Positions 41,639-50,281 of a stretch of DNA of 64,000 nucleotides are shown in pieces. The notes beneath the pieces are model-generated. The model saw only the letters and a list, made by a program, of their open reading frames with translations, made no database searches and was not told where the DNA came from. The stretch is from positions 1-64,000 of the forward strand of contig CAVQZA010000012.1 of NCBI GenBank assembly GCA_963718355.1, written 5' to 3'. Numbering within the stretch: the first letter of the stretch is position 1; every line of letters starts with the position of its first letter. A program made the position numbers and the translations under genes. The stretch comes from CAVQZA01 sp963718355 (GTDB lineage Bacteria > Actinomycetota > Thermoleophilia > Gaiellales > Gaiellaceae).

Positions 41639-41673
41639 GCGAGTAGCGAGGACTCGGCCCGGGCAATCGTGTA

Positions 41674-42153
41674 TCACGAGCCGCCGCCGGTGCAGTCGGG
41701 AACGGACAGCCGCCGCTCGTAGGCGTCAGCCTGACGCTTGAGTGCATCTGGGTCGTGCGTGAGCGCGTGGAGTCGGGCGGGTATACGCGCGCGCGCCGCT
41801 GGGCTGTTCCACTCCTCGATCAGATCCCAGATCAGCAGGTAGTCACGGGCGTAAACGGCGACGAGACGTCGTTCGACCAGCAGCCAGCGCCGGATCGTTG
41901 CAGCCTGCGATTTCGGTTCGGGCACGGCGGCGACACGGCGAAGCCGGCGCGTGCCCGTCTCTCGGATGTCGCGAGAGACGGCGACCGCGCCAGCGCGGGT
42001 GCCGATCGTGTGGCTGTCCTCGAACAAGACCGCGCCCGCACAGATGTGACCCACCCTCTCCGAGAACACTGTCGCCTGCGGTGCAGCGAAGCCAGGCGCG
42101 GCGGCGACACCGAGGCCGACGAAGGCGATGACCATGAGTGCGCTTCGGAGCAC
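41674..42153 (-). CDS. Hypothetical exported protein
   Basis: 159 residues from GTG 42153 (ATG at 42135 is an alternative). N-terminal signal peptide (MVIAFVGLGVAAAPGFAAP). The mature part has an N-terminal Cys (HICAGAVLFEDS) and a C-terminal Cys (SVPDCTGGGS) that could pair, and a Trp/Arg-rich helical middle (IRRWLLVERRLVAVYARDYLLIWDLIEEW). No recognised family. Located downstream of a LuxR regulator on the same strand. Confidence 0.65.
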   Translation of the reverse strand: MLRSALMVIAFVGLGVAAAPGFAAPQATVFSERVGHICAGAVLFEDSHTIGTRAGAVAVSRDIRETGTRRLRRVAAVPEPKSQAATIRRWLLVERRLVAVYARDYLLIWDLIEEWNSPAARARIPARLHALTHDPDALKRQADAYERRLSVPDCTGGGS

Positions 42154-42208
42154 CCGAGCATCGTCGGCGGGTCAGGCCGGCACGGGTATCGGACGTTCGT
42201 CGGATCTT

Positions 42209-43009
42209 TCAGCCGAGACGGCGGGCGGCGGCCGGGTCGCCGAACGCCCGTGCGACCGCCGCAGAGCGGCTTCTCACTTCAAGCTTCTCGAAGACGTGCT
42301 CGAGGTGCGAGCGGACGGTGTGCGGCGACAGCCAGAGCTCCCGCGCAATCTCCTTGTTCGCCTTGCCGGCGGCGACGAGCGTCAGAATCTCGCGCTCGCG
42401 CGGTGTCAGCGGTGAACGGGTCTCGGACGAGGCACGGCGCGCGGCGGCGCGCTGGTAGAGACGGTGGAAGTGTGGCGCGAGCAGCTGCAGTATCTGCACA
42501 TACCGGTCGGGGATCCTGCCCTCCAGCGTGGTGAAGTTGTAGCGCCGCAGGCCGCCTTTCTCGGGTGCCGGCAGCCAGAGCGCGAGGCTGTCGGTGCCGA
42601 AGTGCCGGTCGATCAGCCAATAGGTCTTCCGCTTGCGCAGCTCCCGGTAGGAAAGAAGATCGTTTTCACGCACCGCTCGCAGCACGAGCTCGGGCGTCGG
42701 CTGGCATAACTCCTCTTCACGGCCGTAGAGCCGGAACGCCTCCGTGTGCTCCTGTATCCAGAAGACCGGCCCCGGGCGGATCCATTCGGCGCCGATGAAC
42801 CGGAAGTCGACTGTCCTCAGCTGGTCGGCCGGGACTCGCGGATCCGGATGGACGAACAGGTTGCAGCAGTGCCCGCCGTCGACCGGCAGCAGCCGTGTGA
42901 GCGCATCGATAACCGGCTCGGTGAACGCATCCGGCCCATCCACAGCCGCGGCTTCGTGGAGAACCTCGAGCATGCCGGCGACATCGGCGTCGGTCAACGC
43001 GACAGCCAT
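42209..43009 (-). CDS. LuxR-family transcriptional regulator
   Basis: 266 residues. The C-terminal LuxR/GerE helix-turn-helix is clear (LTPREREILTLVAAGKANKEIARELWLSPHTVRSHLEHVFEKLEV, about residues 200-245). The N-terminal 180 residues form a sensory region of unknown ligand with a His/Cys cluster (DGGHCCNLFVHPD); no phosphoacceptor receiver domain is seen. It may control the exported protein gene (41674-42153) or the divergent methyltransferase gene. Confidence 0.9.
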   Translation of the reverse strand: MAVALTDADVAGMLEVLHEAAAVDGPDAFTEPVIDALTRLLPVDGGHCCNLFVHPDPRVPADQLRTVDFRFIGAEWIRPGPVFWIQEHTEAFRLYGREEELCQPTPELVLRAVRENDLLSYRELRKRKTYWLIDRHFGTDSLALWLPAPEKGGLRRYNFTTLEGRIPDRYVQILQLLAPHFHRLYQRAAARRASSETRSPLTPREREILTLVAAGKANKEIARELWLSPHTVRSHLEHVFEKLEVRSRSAAVARAFGDPAAARRLG

Positions 43010-43144
43010 ACCACACCTTACAACCCGGCCACCGACCCCAAAGCCCCAGGTCCCTGAGCCTGCGCCAGTATCCGCTCGAGCTGCAAGAGTATTTGCGCCG
43101 GGTACGACTCATTACCTTCCCAGGGCATGGAAGTATGAGTCGCG

Positions 43145-43693
43145 ATGACAGCGGTCGAGCTCGTGTTCGCCGTCGGCTGGGCGGTGTTCTGGCTGTACTG
43201 GCTCGTGGCAGCCTTTTGGACGAAGAGGGGCCGTGTGCAGTGGTCACGCGAGCTCCGTATTCGGGCCGTGCTCGCTGTCGCCGTGGTCCTCCTGATTCGT
43301 CTCGGAGCGTTTCGGGGCCACGGCCTCGCCACCGATCCGTGGCGCGCCGGCATCGGACTCGTCCTCTTCACCCTGGGACTGGGGCTCGCGATCTGGGCCC
43401 GCGTACACATCGGGCGCAACTGGGGCGCCCCGATGACTCAGAAAGACGAACCAGAGCTGGTGACCGGCGGCCCCTACCACCTGGTCCGCCACCCGATCTA
43501 CTCGGGCATCCTGCTCGCGGGCGCAGGCACCGCGGTCGCCCTGAGCTGGCAGTGGCTGATCGCCGTGGCCCTGACGGGCGCCTACTTCGTCTACAGCGCC
43601 ACGGTCGAGGAGCGCTACCTGACCGACCAGTTCCCGGACGACTACCCGGAATACAAGCGCTCGACGAGGATGCTCGTGCCGTTCGTGTTCTAA
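43145..43693 (+). CDS. Isoprenylcysteine carboxyl methyltransferase-like membrane protein
   Basis: 182 residues with four or five transmembrane helices. The C-terminal cofactor-binding region has LVTGGPYHLVRHPIYSGILL and VEERYLTDQFPDDYPEYKRST, diagnostic of the ICMT/PEMT-type integral-membrane methyltransferases. The lipid or isoprenoid substrate in bacteria is generally unknown. 135 bp of non-coding DNA separate it from the divergent LuxR gene. Confidence 0.9.
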   Translation: MTAVELVFAVGWAVFWLYWLVAAFWTKRGRVQWSRELRIRAVLAVAVVLLIRLGAFRGHGLATDPWRAGIGLVLFTLGLGLAIWARVHIGRNWGAPMTQKDEPELVTGGPYHLVRHPIYSGILLAGAGTAVALSWQWLIAVALTGAYFVYSATVEERYLTDQFPDDYPEYKRSTRMLVPFVF

Positions 43694-43721
43694 CCTCGGC
43701 CCTTCTGTACCGTGCTGCGCA

Positions 43722-44516
43722 GTGGAAGGCGCGGGTGACGAACGCTTCGATCTGAGCGCCGCGAGGACGACCGCGTTGGCTGCGGCACGAGAGTGGGGAC
43801 TCGAGCTCGAGGAGCCGTTCGCGTTCTCGAACGTCTCCTATGTTGCCCCGGCCGGCGCGGTTGTGGTGAAGGTTCCGTGGGAGGGAGACGACGAGTCGCT
43901 GCACGAGGGCGACGCGCTCGAGCTCTGGAACGGCGACGGAGCGATCCGGCTTCTACGGCGGTCGGGTCGCGCGCTGCTCGAGCAGCGCGCCTTGCCGGGG
44001 ACCGATCTCTCCGCGGTGCCGGAGGACGAGGCGACGGCGATCGCGGTCGGCGTCGCGTCCCGGCTCTGGCGACCTGCGAGAGCGCCGTTCCGACCGGTCG
44101 CTCCGGAGGTGTCGCGGTGGCTCGATCAGGCGGAGCGCGAGGGCGGTGAGCTCGTTCCGCTCGCTCGAGAGCTGCTCGCGACGCTCGATCCCCAGCCGGA
44201 CTGGCTCGTACACGGGGACTTCCACCATCACAACATCCTTCGCGACGGCGACCGCTTCGTGGCGATCGATCCAAAGCCGTACCTCGCCGAGCGCGAGTAC
44301 GACGTGCCCTCGTTCCTCTGGAATCCGCTCGACAACCGCATGGACGACCGTGAGCAGACCGAGCGCCGGATCGCCGCGTTCGTCGCGGCGGGACTGGACG
44401 AGTTCCGCATCCGCGCCTGGACGGTGATCAGAGGCGCGTACCTACGACCCGACCGCGCATCCATACTTCGTGCATGGATGACGACCGCCCGCCCATCTGC
44501 CCCGCCTGCGGGGTGA
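43722..44516 (+). CDS. Aminoglycoside/hydroxyurea-type phosphotransferase
   Basis: 264 residues from GTG 43722. Kinase-like fold with the Brenner motif WLVHGDFHHHNILRDGD (catalytic Asp) and FVAIDPKPYLAEREYDVPSFLWN, close to the pattern in APH(6)-type streptomycin and hydroxyurea kinases (DPK...GE..YD). The ATP Lys is in GAVVVKVPWEG. It may detoxify an antibiotic or have a housekeeping role. The 3' end overlaps the next small gene. Confidence 0.88.
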   Translation: MEGAGDERFDLSAARTTALAAAREWGLELEEPFAFSNVSYVAPAGAVVVKVPWEGDDESLHEGDALELWNGDGAIRLLRRSGRALLEQRALPGTDLSAVPEDEATAIAVGVASRLWRPARAPFRPVAPEVSRWLDQAEREGGELVPLARELLATLDPQPDWLVHGDFHHHNILRDGDRFVAIDPKPYLAEREYDVPSFLWNPLDNRMDDREQTERRIAAFVAAGLDEFRIRAWTVIRGAYLRPDRASILRAWMTTARPSAPPAG

Positions 44517-44596
44517 CCATGGTGCCGGGCGTGCTCAGCGCGCACGAGGCATCCGTTGACGAATGGGTCTGCCTGGAGTGCGAAGAAGCGGACTAG
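44474..44596 (+). CDS. Zinc-ribbon-like mini-protein of 40 residues
   Basis: From ATG 44474 to TAG 44596, overlapping the kinase gene by 43 bp in another frame. Two CxxC knuckles (ICPACGVTM and VCLECEEAD) separated by 26 residues make a plausible zinc ribbon. The stop overlaps the convergent MarR stop at CTAG. No ribosome-binding site is obvious, but the Cys pattern is unlikely to arise by chance. Confidence 0.55.
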   Translation: MDDDRPPICPACGVTMVPGVLSAHEASVDEWVCLECEEAD

Positions 44597-45078
44597 CTCC
44601 GGCCGCAGCGCGGCAAGTGCGTCTCCGCGAGGCGCAGCAAGAGCGCGTGGAGCTGTAGCCGCTCCTGCTCGTCCAGCGGCGCGAGGAGCTCGTTCTCGAT
44701 CCGGCGCGAGAGCGTGCGCAGGCGGCCGAGCGTGCGCTTGCCCTCGGGCGTGAGCTCGACGATGTGGCGCCGGCGGTCGCTCGGGTCGCGGTGGCGCTGG
44801 ACGAGGCCCTGCTCCTCGAGCTCGTCGAGCAGGCCGACGAGCAGGCCGCGGTCATAGCCGAGCGCGTCGGCGATCGCGCCCTGCGTGTCGTGCGAGCTCT
44901 CGTTCAGCGCGACCAGCACCGCGTGGTGATACGGCGCGAGGCCGGTGCCCGTGTAGGCCCCGATCGACTGCTCCTTCGCCAGCATGCCGAGGCGCTTGAG
45001 CAGGAACGCGGACGAGGCGATGAGCTCCTCCGGGAATCGCGGAGGCGAGTTGGGAGTTTCAGGCTCTATGAGGGTCAT
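44593..45078 (-). CDS. MarR-family transcriptional regulator
   Basis: 161 residues from ATG 45078. Winged helix with HAVLVALNESSHDTQGAIADALGYDRGLLVGLLDELEEQGLVQRHRDPSDRRRHIVELTPEGK, the MarR DNA-binding core, between dimerisation helices. It should repress the divergent MFS gene and itself; operator-like repeats lie in the 75-bp gap. The regulator is intact although its presumed target is frameshifted. Confidence 0.94.
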   Translation of the reverse strand: MTLIEPETPNSPPRFPEELIASSAFLLKRLGMLAKEQSIGAYTGTGLAPYHHAVLVALNESSHDTQGAIADALGYDRGLLVGLLDELEEQGLVQRHRDPSDRRRHIVELTPEGKRTLGRLRTLSRRIENELLAPLDEQERLQLHALLLRLAETHLPRCGRS

Positions 45079-45103
45079 CGAAAATAGAGTAGCGAGCCAA
45101 AGC

Positions 45104-45134
45104 GTTGTTGCGCTATATTGTTGTTGCGAACAAC
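45104..45134. promoter_or_regulatory. Candidate MarR operator and MFS promoter
   Basis: A perfect inverted repeat GTTGTT-gcg-AACAAC lies at 45120-45134. Its left half with spacer (GTTGTTGCG) is repeated 16 bp upstream at 45104-45112, and AACAAC recurs at 45145-45150. A TATATT -10-like box (45114-45119) lies between the copies. This layout would let the MarR dimer block the MFS promoter. Confidence 0.65.
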
Positions 45135-45153
45135 GATTGGGAGGAACAACGTA

Positions 45154-46630
45154 GTGGGAAGCAAGATCAACAGTACGAATAGGCGCTGGTTCGCCCTCGC
45201 ACTGATCGTGACGGCGCAATTCATGGTGATTCTCGACGCTGCCATCGTGAACGTCGCGCTCCCGTCGATCAAGTCCGACCTCGGCTTCACGACGACTGAC
45301 CTGCAGTGGGTGATCTCGGCCTACGCGATCATCTTCGGCGGCGTTCCTGCTGCTGGGCGGCCGGCTCGCCGACCTGCTCGGTCGCAGGCGGCTCTTCATC
45401 GCCGGCCTCGCTCTGTTCTCGCTGAGCTCGCTGCTCTGCGGACTCGCCTGGTCCGAGGGCTCGCTGATCGCCTTCCGCGCCCTGCAGGGGCTCGGCGGTG
45501 CACTGCTCGCACCGGCGGCGCTGTCGCTGCTGATGACGACGTTCGCCGAGGGACGCGACCGCAATCGTCGCGCTCGGCATCTACGGCGCGGCCTCGGGAA
45601 GCGGCGCAGCTGCCGGAGTTCTGCTCGGCGGGCTGCTCACCTCCTACCTGAACTGGTCCTGGATCTTCTTCATCAACGTCCCGGTCGCCGTCGCGGCGAT
45701 CGCCGTCACGCCGCTGCTGCTTCGCGAGAGCCGTGCCGATGCCGCGCACCGGCATCTCGATCTCGCCGGCGCGGTGTCGATCACGTCCGGCCTGATGCTG
45801 CTCGTCTACGCCATGACGCGCGCGACAAGCGACGGCTGGGGCTCGAGCTCGACGATCGGCCTGCTCGCGATCTCTCGTGGCGCTCGTCGGCTCGTTCATC
45901 GCGATCGAGCTGCGGTCGCCGTCGCCGCTGCTGCCGCTTCGAATCTTCCGCTCGCGGACGCTCTCGGCGGCGAACGGCGCGATGGCGATCGTCGGCGCGG
46001 TGACCTTCGGCGAGTTCTTCCTGCTGACGCTGTACCTGCAGGACGTCCTCCACTACTCCGCCGTTCAGAGCGGCGTCGCGTTCAGCGCTTTCGCGCTGAC
46101 GGTCGTCGTGATGTCGAACGTCGCCCAGGTCGTCGTCGGTCGGGTCGGCGATTCGGCCGACGCTCATCACCGGGCTGCTCGCTCTCGATCGTCTCGATTG
46201 CGATCCTGCTCACCGGCTGCCCGTCCACGGCCAGTACTTCTGGGATCTCTTCCCGGCGTTCGTGCTGGGCGGCGCGGGCCTGGGCTTCTCGTTCGTGCCG
46301 GTGACGATCGCGGGCCTGACCGGGGTCGATCGCTCGGACGCGGGCATCGCGTCGGGCCTGATCAACACCAGCCGCCAGATCGGCGGCGCGGTCGGCGTCG
46401 CGGCCATGAGCGCGATCGCCGCCGCCTCGACGACCTCTTACGTGCGCGGTCACGGCGGCCTCGCATCGACTCCGGTCGCGCTCGATCACGGCTTCCAGAC
46501 CGCGCTCTATGCGATGGGGGGACTGCTGCTCTTCGGCGTCGTCCTCGTCGCGGTGCTCATCCGGCCGGCGCGTCCCGCGGCGGCCCTGGCCAGGGAAGGC
46601 GAGGAAGTCGCACTCGACCGGGCCGCGTAG
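45154..46630 (+). pseudogene. DHA2-type MFS drug exporter, disrupted by about six indels
   Basis: Start is GTG 45154 behind GGGAGG. The protein would be a 14-helix EmrB/QacA-like exporter: FALALIVTAQFMVILDAAIVNVALPSI (TM1, motif D1), then GRLADLLGRRRLF (motif A), RALQGLGGALLAPAALSLL, and GLINTSRQIGGAVGVAAMS near the end. To read it through, the frame must change near 45343, 45564, 45875, 46151, 46182 and 46217: five apparent +1 changes and one -1. Coding character is otherwise well kept. Either a recently dead gene or a locally erroneous sequence; neighbours are all intact. Confidence 0.85.
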
Positions 46631-46631
46631 G

Positions 46632-47084
46632 TCAGTCGACCTGGTTCCAGCCGTCCTCGCCGTGCGACCACGGCACCGCGGTGCCGCGCTCAAAGATCAG
46701 GTCGTTCGCCTCGTCACCGGGGAACACGCCGATCTTGTCGCTGTCGGGATAGACGGAGACGGCCGGCACGCCCGCTCTCGAGAAGAGCATCGTTCTCGCC
46801 GGTGACTCGCTGCGGTTCATGATCTTGTGCGCTCCCGCCGGACCGGCCGGGAAGCGCACGAGATCGCCGCGCGTGAGGGCGAGCTCCCCCTCGGGTGTGC
46901 GCACCGCGATCACGCCGTCGACGACGAGCAGCCACTCCTCCTCGTACTCGTAGTGGTACGGGCAGGAGCTCGAGCCTGGCGCCAGGTCGTAGATGAACAT
47001 GAGAGTCGCGTCCGAGCCGAGCGCGCGGCTCACGTCGATCCTGCCTTCCAGGTTCTCTGCCGTGAAGACGTTGATCGCCGTCAT
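46632..47084 (-). CDS. Cupin domain protein
   Basis: 150 residues. Cupin motif 1 appears as SCPYHYEYEEEWLLVVDG (His, Glu cluster) and motif 2 as GDLVRFPAGPAGAHKIMN (His). The YHYEYEEEW pattern is typical of one large group of small cupins with a role in sugar or quercetin-like chemistry, none proven. Its stop is one base from the MFS stop (convergent). Next upstream on the same strand is the PPOX gene (9-bp gap). Confidence 0.87.
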   Translation of the reverse strand: MTAINVFTAENLEGRIDVSRALGSDATLMFIYDLAPGSSSCPYHYEYEEEWLLVVDGVIAVRTPEGELALTRGDLVRFPAGPAGAHKIMNRSESPARTMLFSRAGVPAVSVYPDSDKIGVFPGDEANDLIFERGTAVPWSHGEDGWNQVD

Positions 47085-47093
47085 CGCGTCACC

Positions 47094-47507
47094 CTAACCC
47101 GGCAGGATCGCCGACAGGTCCCAGACGCGCGGCTCCTCGGGAACGAGTCGCAGCAGGACTCCGGGCTTCGCGCTGCGCTCGGCTGCGAACCGCGCGCCGT
47201 CCGTCTCGCCGAGGTAGCGGCCCGCGATGTCCGCGCGCACCGGCCCGACGTCGCAGTCGATGAGCTCAGGCTCGCCGCGCACCTCGATGCCGCGGAACGG
47301 CCGCACCGCCTCGAACACGACCAGCGAGCAGCGAGGGTTGGCCGCGAGATGGCTGAGCTTGAAGTCGCCCTTCGCGATCACCACCTCGAAGGCATCGTCG
47401 TGCCATCTGAACCACACCGGCGAGACGAGGGCGCTGCCGTCCTTTCGATATGTCGTCAGCACGCAGGGCGAGGGAGCTTCGAGGAGCGAGCGGAAGCCCT
47501 CGATCAC
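47094..47507 (-). CDS. Pyridoxamine 5'-phosphate oxidase-like flavin/F420-binding protein
   Basis: 137 residues from GTG 47507 in a 4-bp overlap with the VOC stop. Split-barrel fold: VLTTYRKDGSALVSPVWFRW, AKGDFKLSHLAANPRCSLVVFE, and IEVRGEPELIDCD. Such short members are mainly F420-dependent reductases or oxidases in Actinobacteria; FMN is the alternative. Substrate unknown. Confidence 0.88.
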   Translation of the reverse strand: MIEGFRSLLEAPSPCVLTTYRKDGSALVSPVWFRWHDDAFEVVIAKGDFKLSHLAANPRCSLVVFEAVRPFRGIEVRGEPELIDCDVGPVRADIAGRYLGETDGARFAAERSAKPGVLLRLVPEEPRVWDLSAILPG

Positions 47508-47881
47508 ATGCTCTCGACGACCATCAGCGAGTTCGCGTCCTGGTCGCGGAAGAAGAACAGCAGCGGCACCGTGCCGTCGCCGCCCATCAGCTCCGCGTCG
47601 ACGTCCACTCCCTTCGCCACGAGCTCGTCGTAGACGGCGCGGGCGTCGGTCGTCGCGAGGGCGATGCCGGTCATTCGGCCCGGCTGGGACTCGCCGCGCG
47701 CCGGGACGAGCGCGAGGGACGTCCCGCCGTCCGGCGGCGCGACCTCGACCCAGCGCTCGCCCTCGCCGAACGGGACGTCGGCGGCAAGCGTGAAGCCGAG
47801 CGTGCCGGTGTAGAACGCGATCCCCGCATCCTGGTCGGCCACCGGAACCATGACTCTGCCGACATGCGTGATCGGAGACAT
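47504..47881 (-). CDS. VOC (glyoxalase-fold) protein
   Basis: 125 residues from ATG 47881. Betaalphabetabetabeta modules: THVGRVMVPVADQDAGIAFYTGTLGFTLAADV then MTGIALATTDARAVYDELVAKGVDVDAE, ending in LFFFRDQDANSLMVVE with a terminal Glu. Of the AraC-less, single-domain type that forms dimers. In-frame sequence further upstream is Arg-rich and runs into the divergent GNAT gene, so it is not used. Confidence 0.88.
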   Translation of the reverse strand: MSPITHVGRVMVPVADQDAGIAFYTGTLGFTLAADVPFGEGERWVEVAPPDGGTSLALVPARGESQPGRMTGIALATTDARAVYDELVAKGVDVDAELMGGDGTVPLLFFFRDQDANSLMVVESM

Positions 47882-47907
47882 GCCGTACAGGCTAAACCGC
47901 TGCGAGA

Positions 47908-48438
47908 ATGACCGCAATGGGCGAGATCGAGATCCGGCGGCTCGACGCTGTCGAGGCGCATGCGCAGCTCGACGCGCTCGCGGCGGTCCTCCAGGACTGC
48001 GTGGCCGGCGGCGCATCGGTGAGCTTCATGGCGCCGTTCTCGCACAAGGACGCGCGCGCCGAGTTCGAGGCCTGGGCCGTCGATGCCGGACAGGGACGGC
48101 GGTTGATTCTGGCCGCCTTCGCGGAGGGCGAGCTGGTCGGGACGGTGCAGGTGATCCTCTCGCTGCCGCCGAACCAGCCGCACCGCGGCGAGATCGCGAA
48201 GCTCCTCGTCCACAGCTCGGCACGCCGGCGCGGCATCGCGCAGCTGCTGATGGAGCGGGCCGAGGCGGAGGCCCGCGCGGAGGGCAAGACGCTGCTCGTC
48301 CTCGATGCGGTCAGCGACGGAGACGCTGCGCGCCTCTACGAGCGGACGGGCTGGACGGTCGTCGGCGTGGTTCCCGGCTTCGCGCTCTTCCCGGACGGCC
48401 GGCCGTGCGACACCACGTACTTCTGGAAGGCGCTCTAG
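47908..48438 (+). CDS. GNAT family N-acetyltransferase
   Basis: 176 residues from ATG 47908 (ATG 47917 equally possible). GNAT core: LILAAFAEGELVGTVQVIL, acetyl-CoA loop LLVHSSARRRGIAQLLMERAEAEAR (motif A, R/Q-x-x-G-x-A) and AARLYERTGWTVVG (motif B). C-terminal PCDTTYFWKAL is common in acetyltransferases acting on small amines or antibiotics. Stop overlaps the stop of the next, convergent GNAT gene. Confidence 0.92.
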   Translation: MTAMGEIEIRRLDAVEAHAQLDALAAVLQDCVAGGASVSFMAPFSHKDARAEFEAWAVDAGQGRRLILAAFAEGELVGTVQVILSLPPNQPHRGEIAKLLVHSSARRRGIAQLLMERAEAEARAEGKTLLVLDAVSDGDAARLYERTGWTVVGVVPGFALFPDGRPCDTTYFWKAL

Positions 48439-49286
48439 GCCGGCTCGAACTTCCAGCGCTCGAAGTCGGTCACCGGCCGGTAGCCGATCCGCTGGTAGAT
48501 CGAGTTCGAGGTCGTATTCGCAAGGTCGGTGAAAAGGAAGCAGAAGTCGCGGCCGCCGGCGAGCAGCTCGCGGGTCAGGGCGGCCGTGACCGCGCTCGCG
48601 TAGCCGCGGCCACGCAGCTCGGGCGGCGTGTAGACGGGGCCGATCCGGATCCCACGCGGGGTGGCGCCGCCGCAGGCGGCGAGCGAGACCGTGGCACCGT
48701 CCTCCCAGAGGACGAGCCTGCCGTCGGGATCCTCGGCGTTGCGATCGATCCACTCGCCGGCGTCCTCGTGGCTGTCGTCCGGCGACGCCTCGGCGACGAA
48801 CGCCTCGAGCCAATCGCGCACGAGCTCGCGGTCTTGCGGGCCGGCGTCGCGCATCTCGCCGTCGACCGGCCGCGGCTCCACAACCTCGCGCGCCTCGTAG
48901 ACCCGCATCGAGACCGACCTGCGCGCCCGGTCGCCGGTCAGCGAGGCCCATGCAGCGACGAACTCGCCCACGGAGCCGGCCGGCCCCGACACGCCGGACA
49001 GGCCGCCGAGTGCGTTGAGCGCATCGGCGGCGAGGGCGGCGTAGCAGGCCGTGTCCTCGCACTCCGACAGGACGAGCGGGAACGGAGGCGTGCAAAGCGC
49101 GGCGGTGATGACGCGGCCCTCGTCCTCGACGACGGCGAGGTACGGCGACCGCTCGCCGTAGACGTTCGCGTTCTGGCGCACGCGGCCCGAGAGGCCGAGG
49201 ATCAGGTTGTGCTCCGCCTCCCGCGCGGCGAGGAAGTCGCCCGCGCGGGACGCGAACCCCGACGCGTCGACGCGCGTGACGTCCAC
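48435..49286 (-). CDS. GNAT family N-acetyltransferase (two-domain)
   Basis: 283 residues from GTG 49286. N-terminal half (FASRAGDFLAAREAEHNLILGL) is a degenerate GNAT-like region; the C-terminal half has the real cofactor site VYTPPELRGRGYASAVTAALTRELL and NSIYQRIGYRPV. This arrangement matches the GCN5-related DUF4081-type proteins. Four bases separate it from the aldo/keto reductase upstream on the same strand. Confidence 0.9.
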   Translation of the reverse strand: MDVTRVDASGFASRAGDFLAAREAEHNLILGLSGRVRQNANVYGERSPYLAVVEDEGRVITAALCTPPFPLVLSECEDTACYAALAADALNALGGLSGVSGPAGSVGEFVAAWASLTGDRARRSVSMRVYEAREVVEPRPVDGEMRDAGPQDRELVRDWLEAFVAEASPDDSHEDAGEWIDRNAEDPDGRLVLWEDGATVSLAACGGATPRGIRIGPVYTPPELRGRGYASAVTAALTRELLAGGRDFCFLFTDLANTTSNSIYQRIGYRPVTDFERWKFEPA

Positions 49287-49290
49287 GGCG

Positions 49291-50256
49291 CTAGGACTCG
49301 GGCCCTTCCCACGAGACGCTGTCGCCGAGGATCCCGTCGATCCGGTCGAGCGTCTCCTGGTCGAGGACGACGCCCGACGCGCCGGCGTTGTCCACGATCT
49401 GCTCGGGCCGGCTCGCGCCGATGATCGGAGCGGCGACGTTCGGCTCTCGCAGCACCCAGGCGAGCGAGAGCTGCGCGAGCGTGAGCCCGAGCTCGTCAGC
49501 GATCGGCCGGAGCTGCTGGACACGGCCGAGGAGGACGTCGCCGTAGCGGCCGCCGCGCATGAAGATGTTCATCTGCTCGGAGCTCATGCGGCTGTCCTCC
49601 GGCGGCGGCTCGCCCGGCTTGTACTTGCCGCTCAGGACGCCTTGCGCGAGCGGCGAGAACACGATCTGCGAGATCCCGTTCGCGGCGCAGAGCGGAATGA
49701 TCTCGCGCTCCGGGCCGCGATGCAGCAGCGAGTACTGCGGCTGGCTCGAGACGAACTTCTCGACGCCGGGCAGCGCGAGCGCCTCCTTCACCTTCTCCGC
49801 GGGCCACTCGCTGAAGCCGAGGTAGCGCGCCTTGCCCTGTCGGACGACCTCGGTGAGCGCCTCCATCGTCTCCTCGAGCGGCGTGTCCCAGTCGTAGCGG
49901 TGGCACTGGTAGAGATCGACGTAGTCGGTGCGCAGGCGCTCCAGCGAGAGGTCGATCTGCTTGAAGACCTGCTCGCGCGAGAGCCCCTTGTCGGTGTCGC
50001 TCATCGGGAAGTACAGCTTCGTGGCGAGGACATAGGAGTCGCGCGGCCGGTCGGCCAGAACCTCGCCGAGGAACGACTCCGCCGCTCCCTTCGCGTAGAC
50101 GTTGGCGGTGTCGATGAAGTCGATGCCGACCTCGAAGGCCTTGTCGACGCAGGCCTTCGCCTGGTCGCGGGCGACGCCGCCGCCGTAGGTGAGCCACGAG
50201 CCGAGACAGATCTCCGACACGATCAGGTCGCTGCTACCGAGTTGTCGCTTGAGCAT
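49291..50256 (-). CDS. Aldo/keto reductase
   Basis: 321 residues. TIM-barrel AKR with the catalytic tetrad: Asp in GIDFIDTANVYAKGAAE, Tyr in that same motif, Lys in YVLATKLYFP and His in DLYQCHRYDWDTPLEE. NADPH motif near the end: PNVAAPIIGASRPEQIVDN. Closest in style to Kv-beta/YghZ-type reductases. Substrate aldehyde unknown. ATG 50256 lies back-to-back with the divergent thymidylate-synthase-like gene. Confidence 0.93.
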   Translation of the reverse strand: MLKRQLGSSDLIVSEICLGSWLTYGGGVARDQAKACVDKAFEVGIDFIDTANVYAKGAAESFLGEVLADRPRDSYVLATKLYFPMSDTDKGLSREQVFKQIDLSLERLRTDYVDLYQCHRYDWDTPLEETMEALTEVVRQGKARYLGFSEWPAEKVKEALALPGVEKFVSSQPQYSLLHRGPEREIIPLCAANGISQIVFSPLAQGVLSGKYKPGEPPPEDSRMSSEQMNIFMRGGRYGDVLLGRVQQLRPIADELGLTLAQLSLAWVLREPNVAAPIIGASRPEQIVDNAGASGVVLDQETLDRIDGILGDSVSWEGPES

Positions 50257-50281
50257 GACCCGAACGTATCATTCGGCCGCT

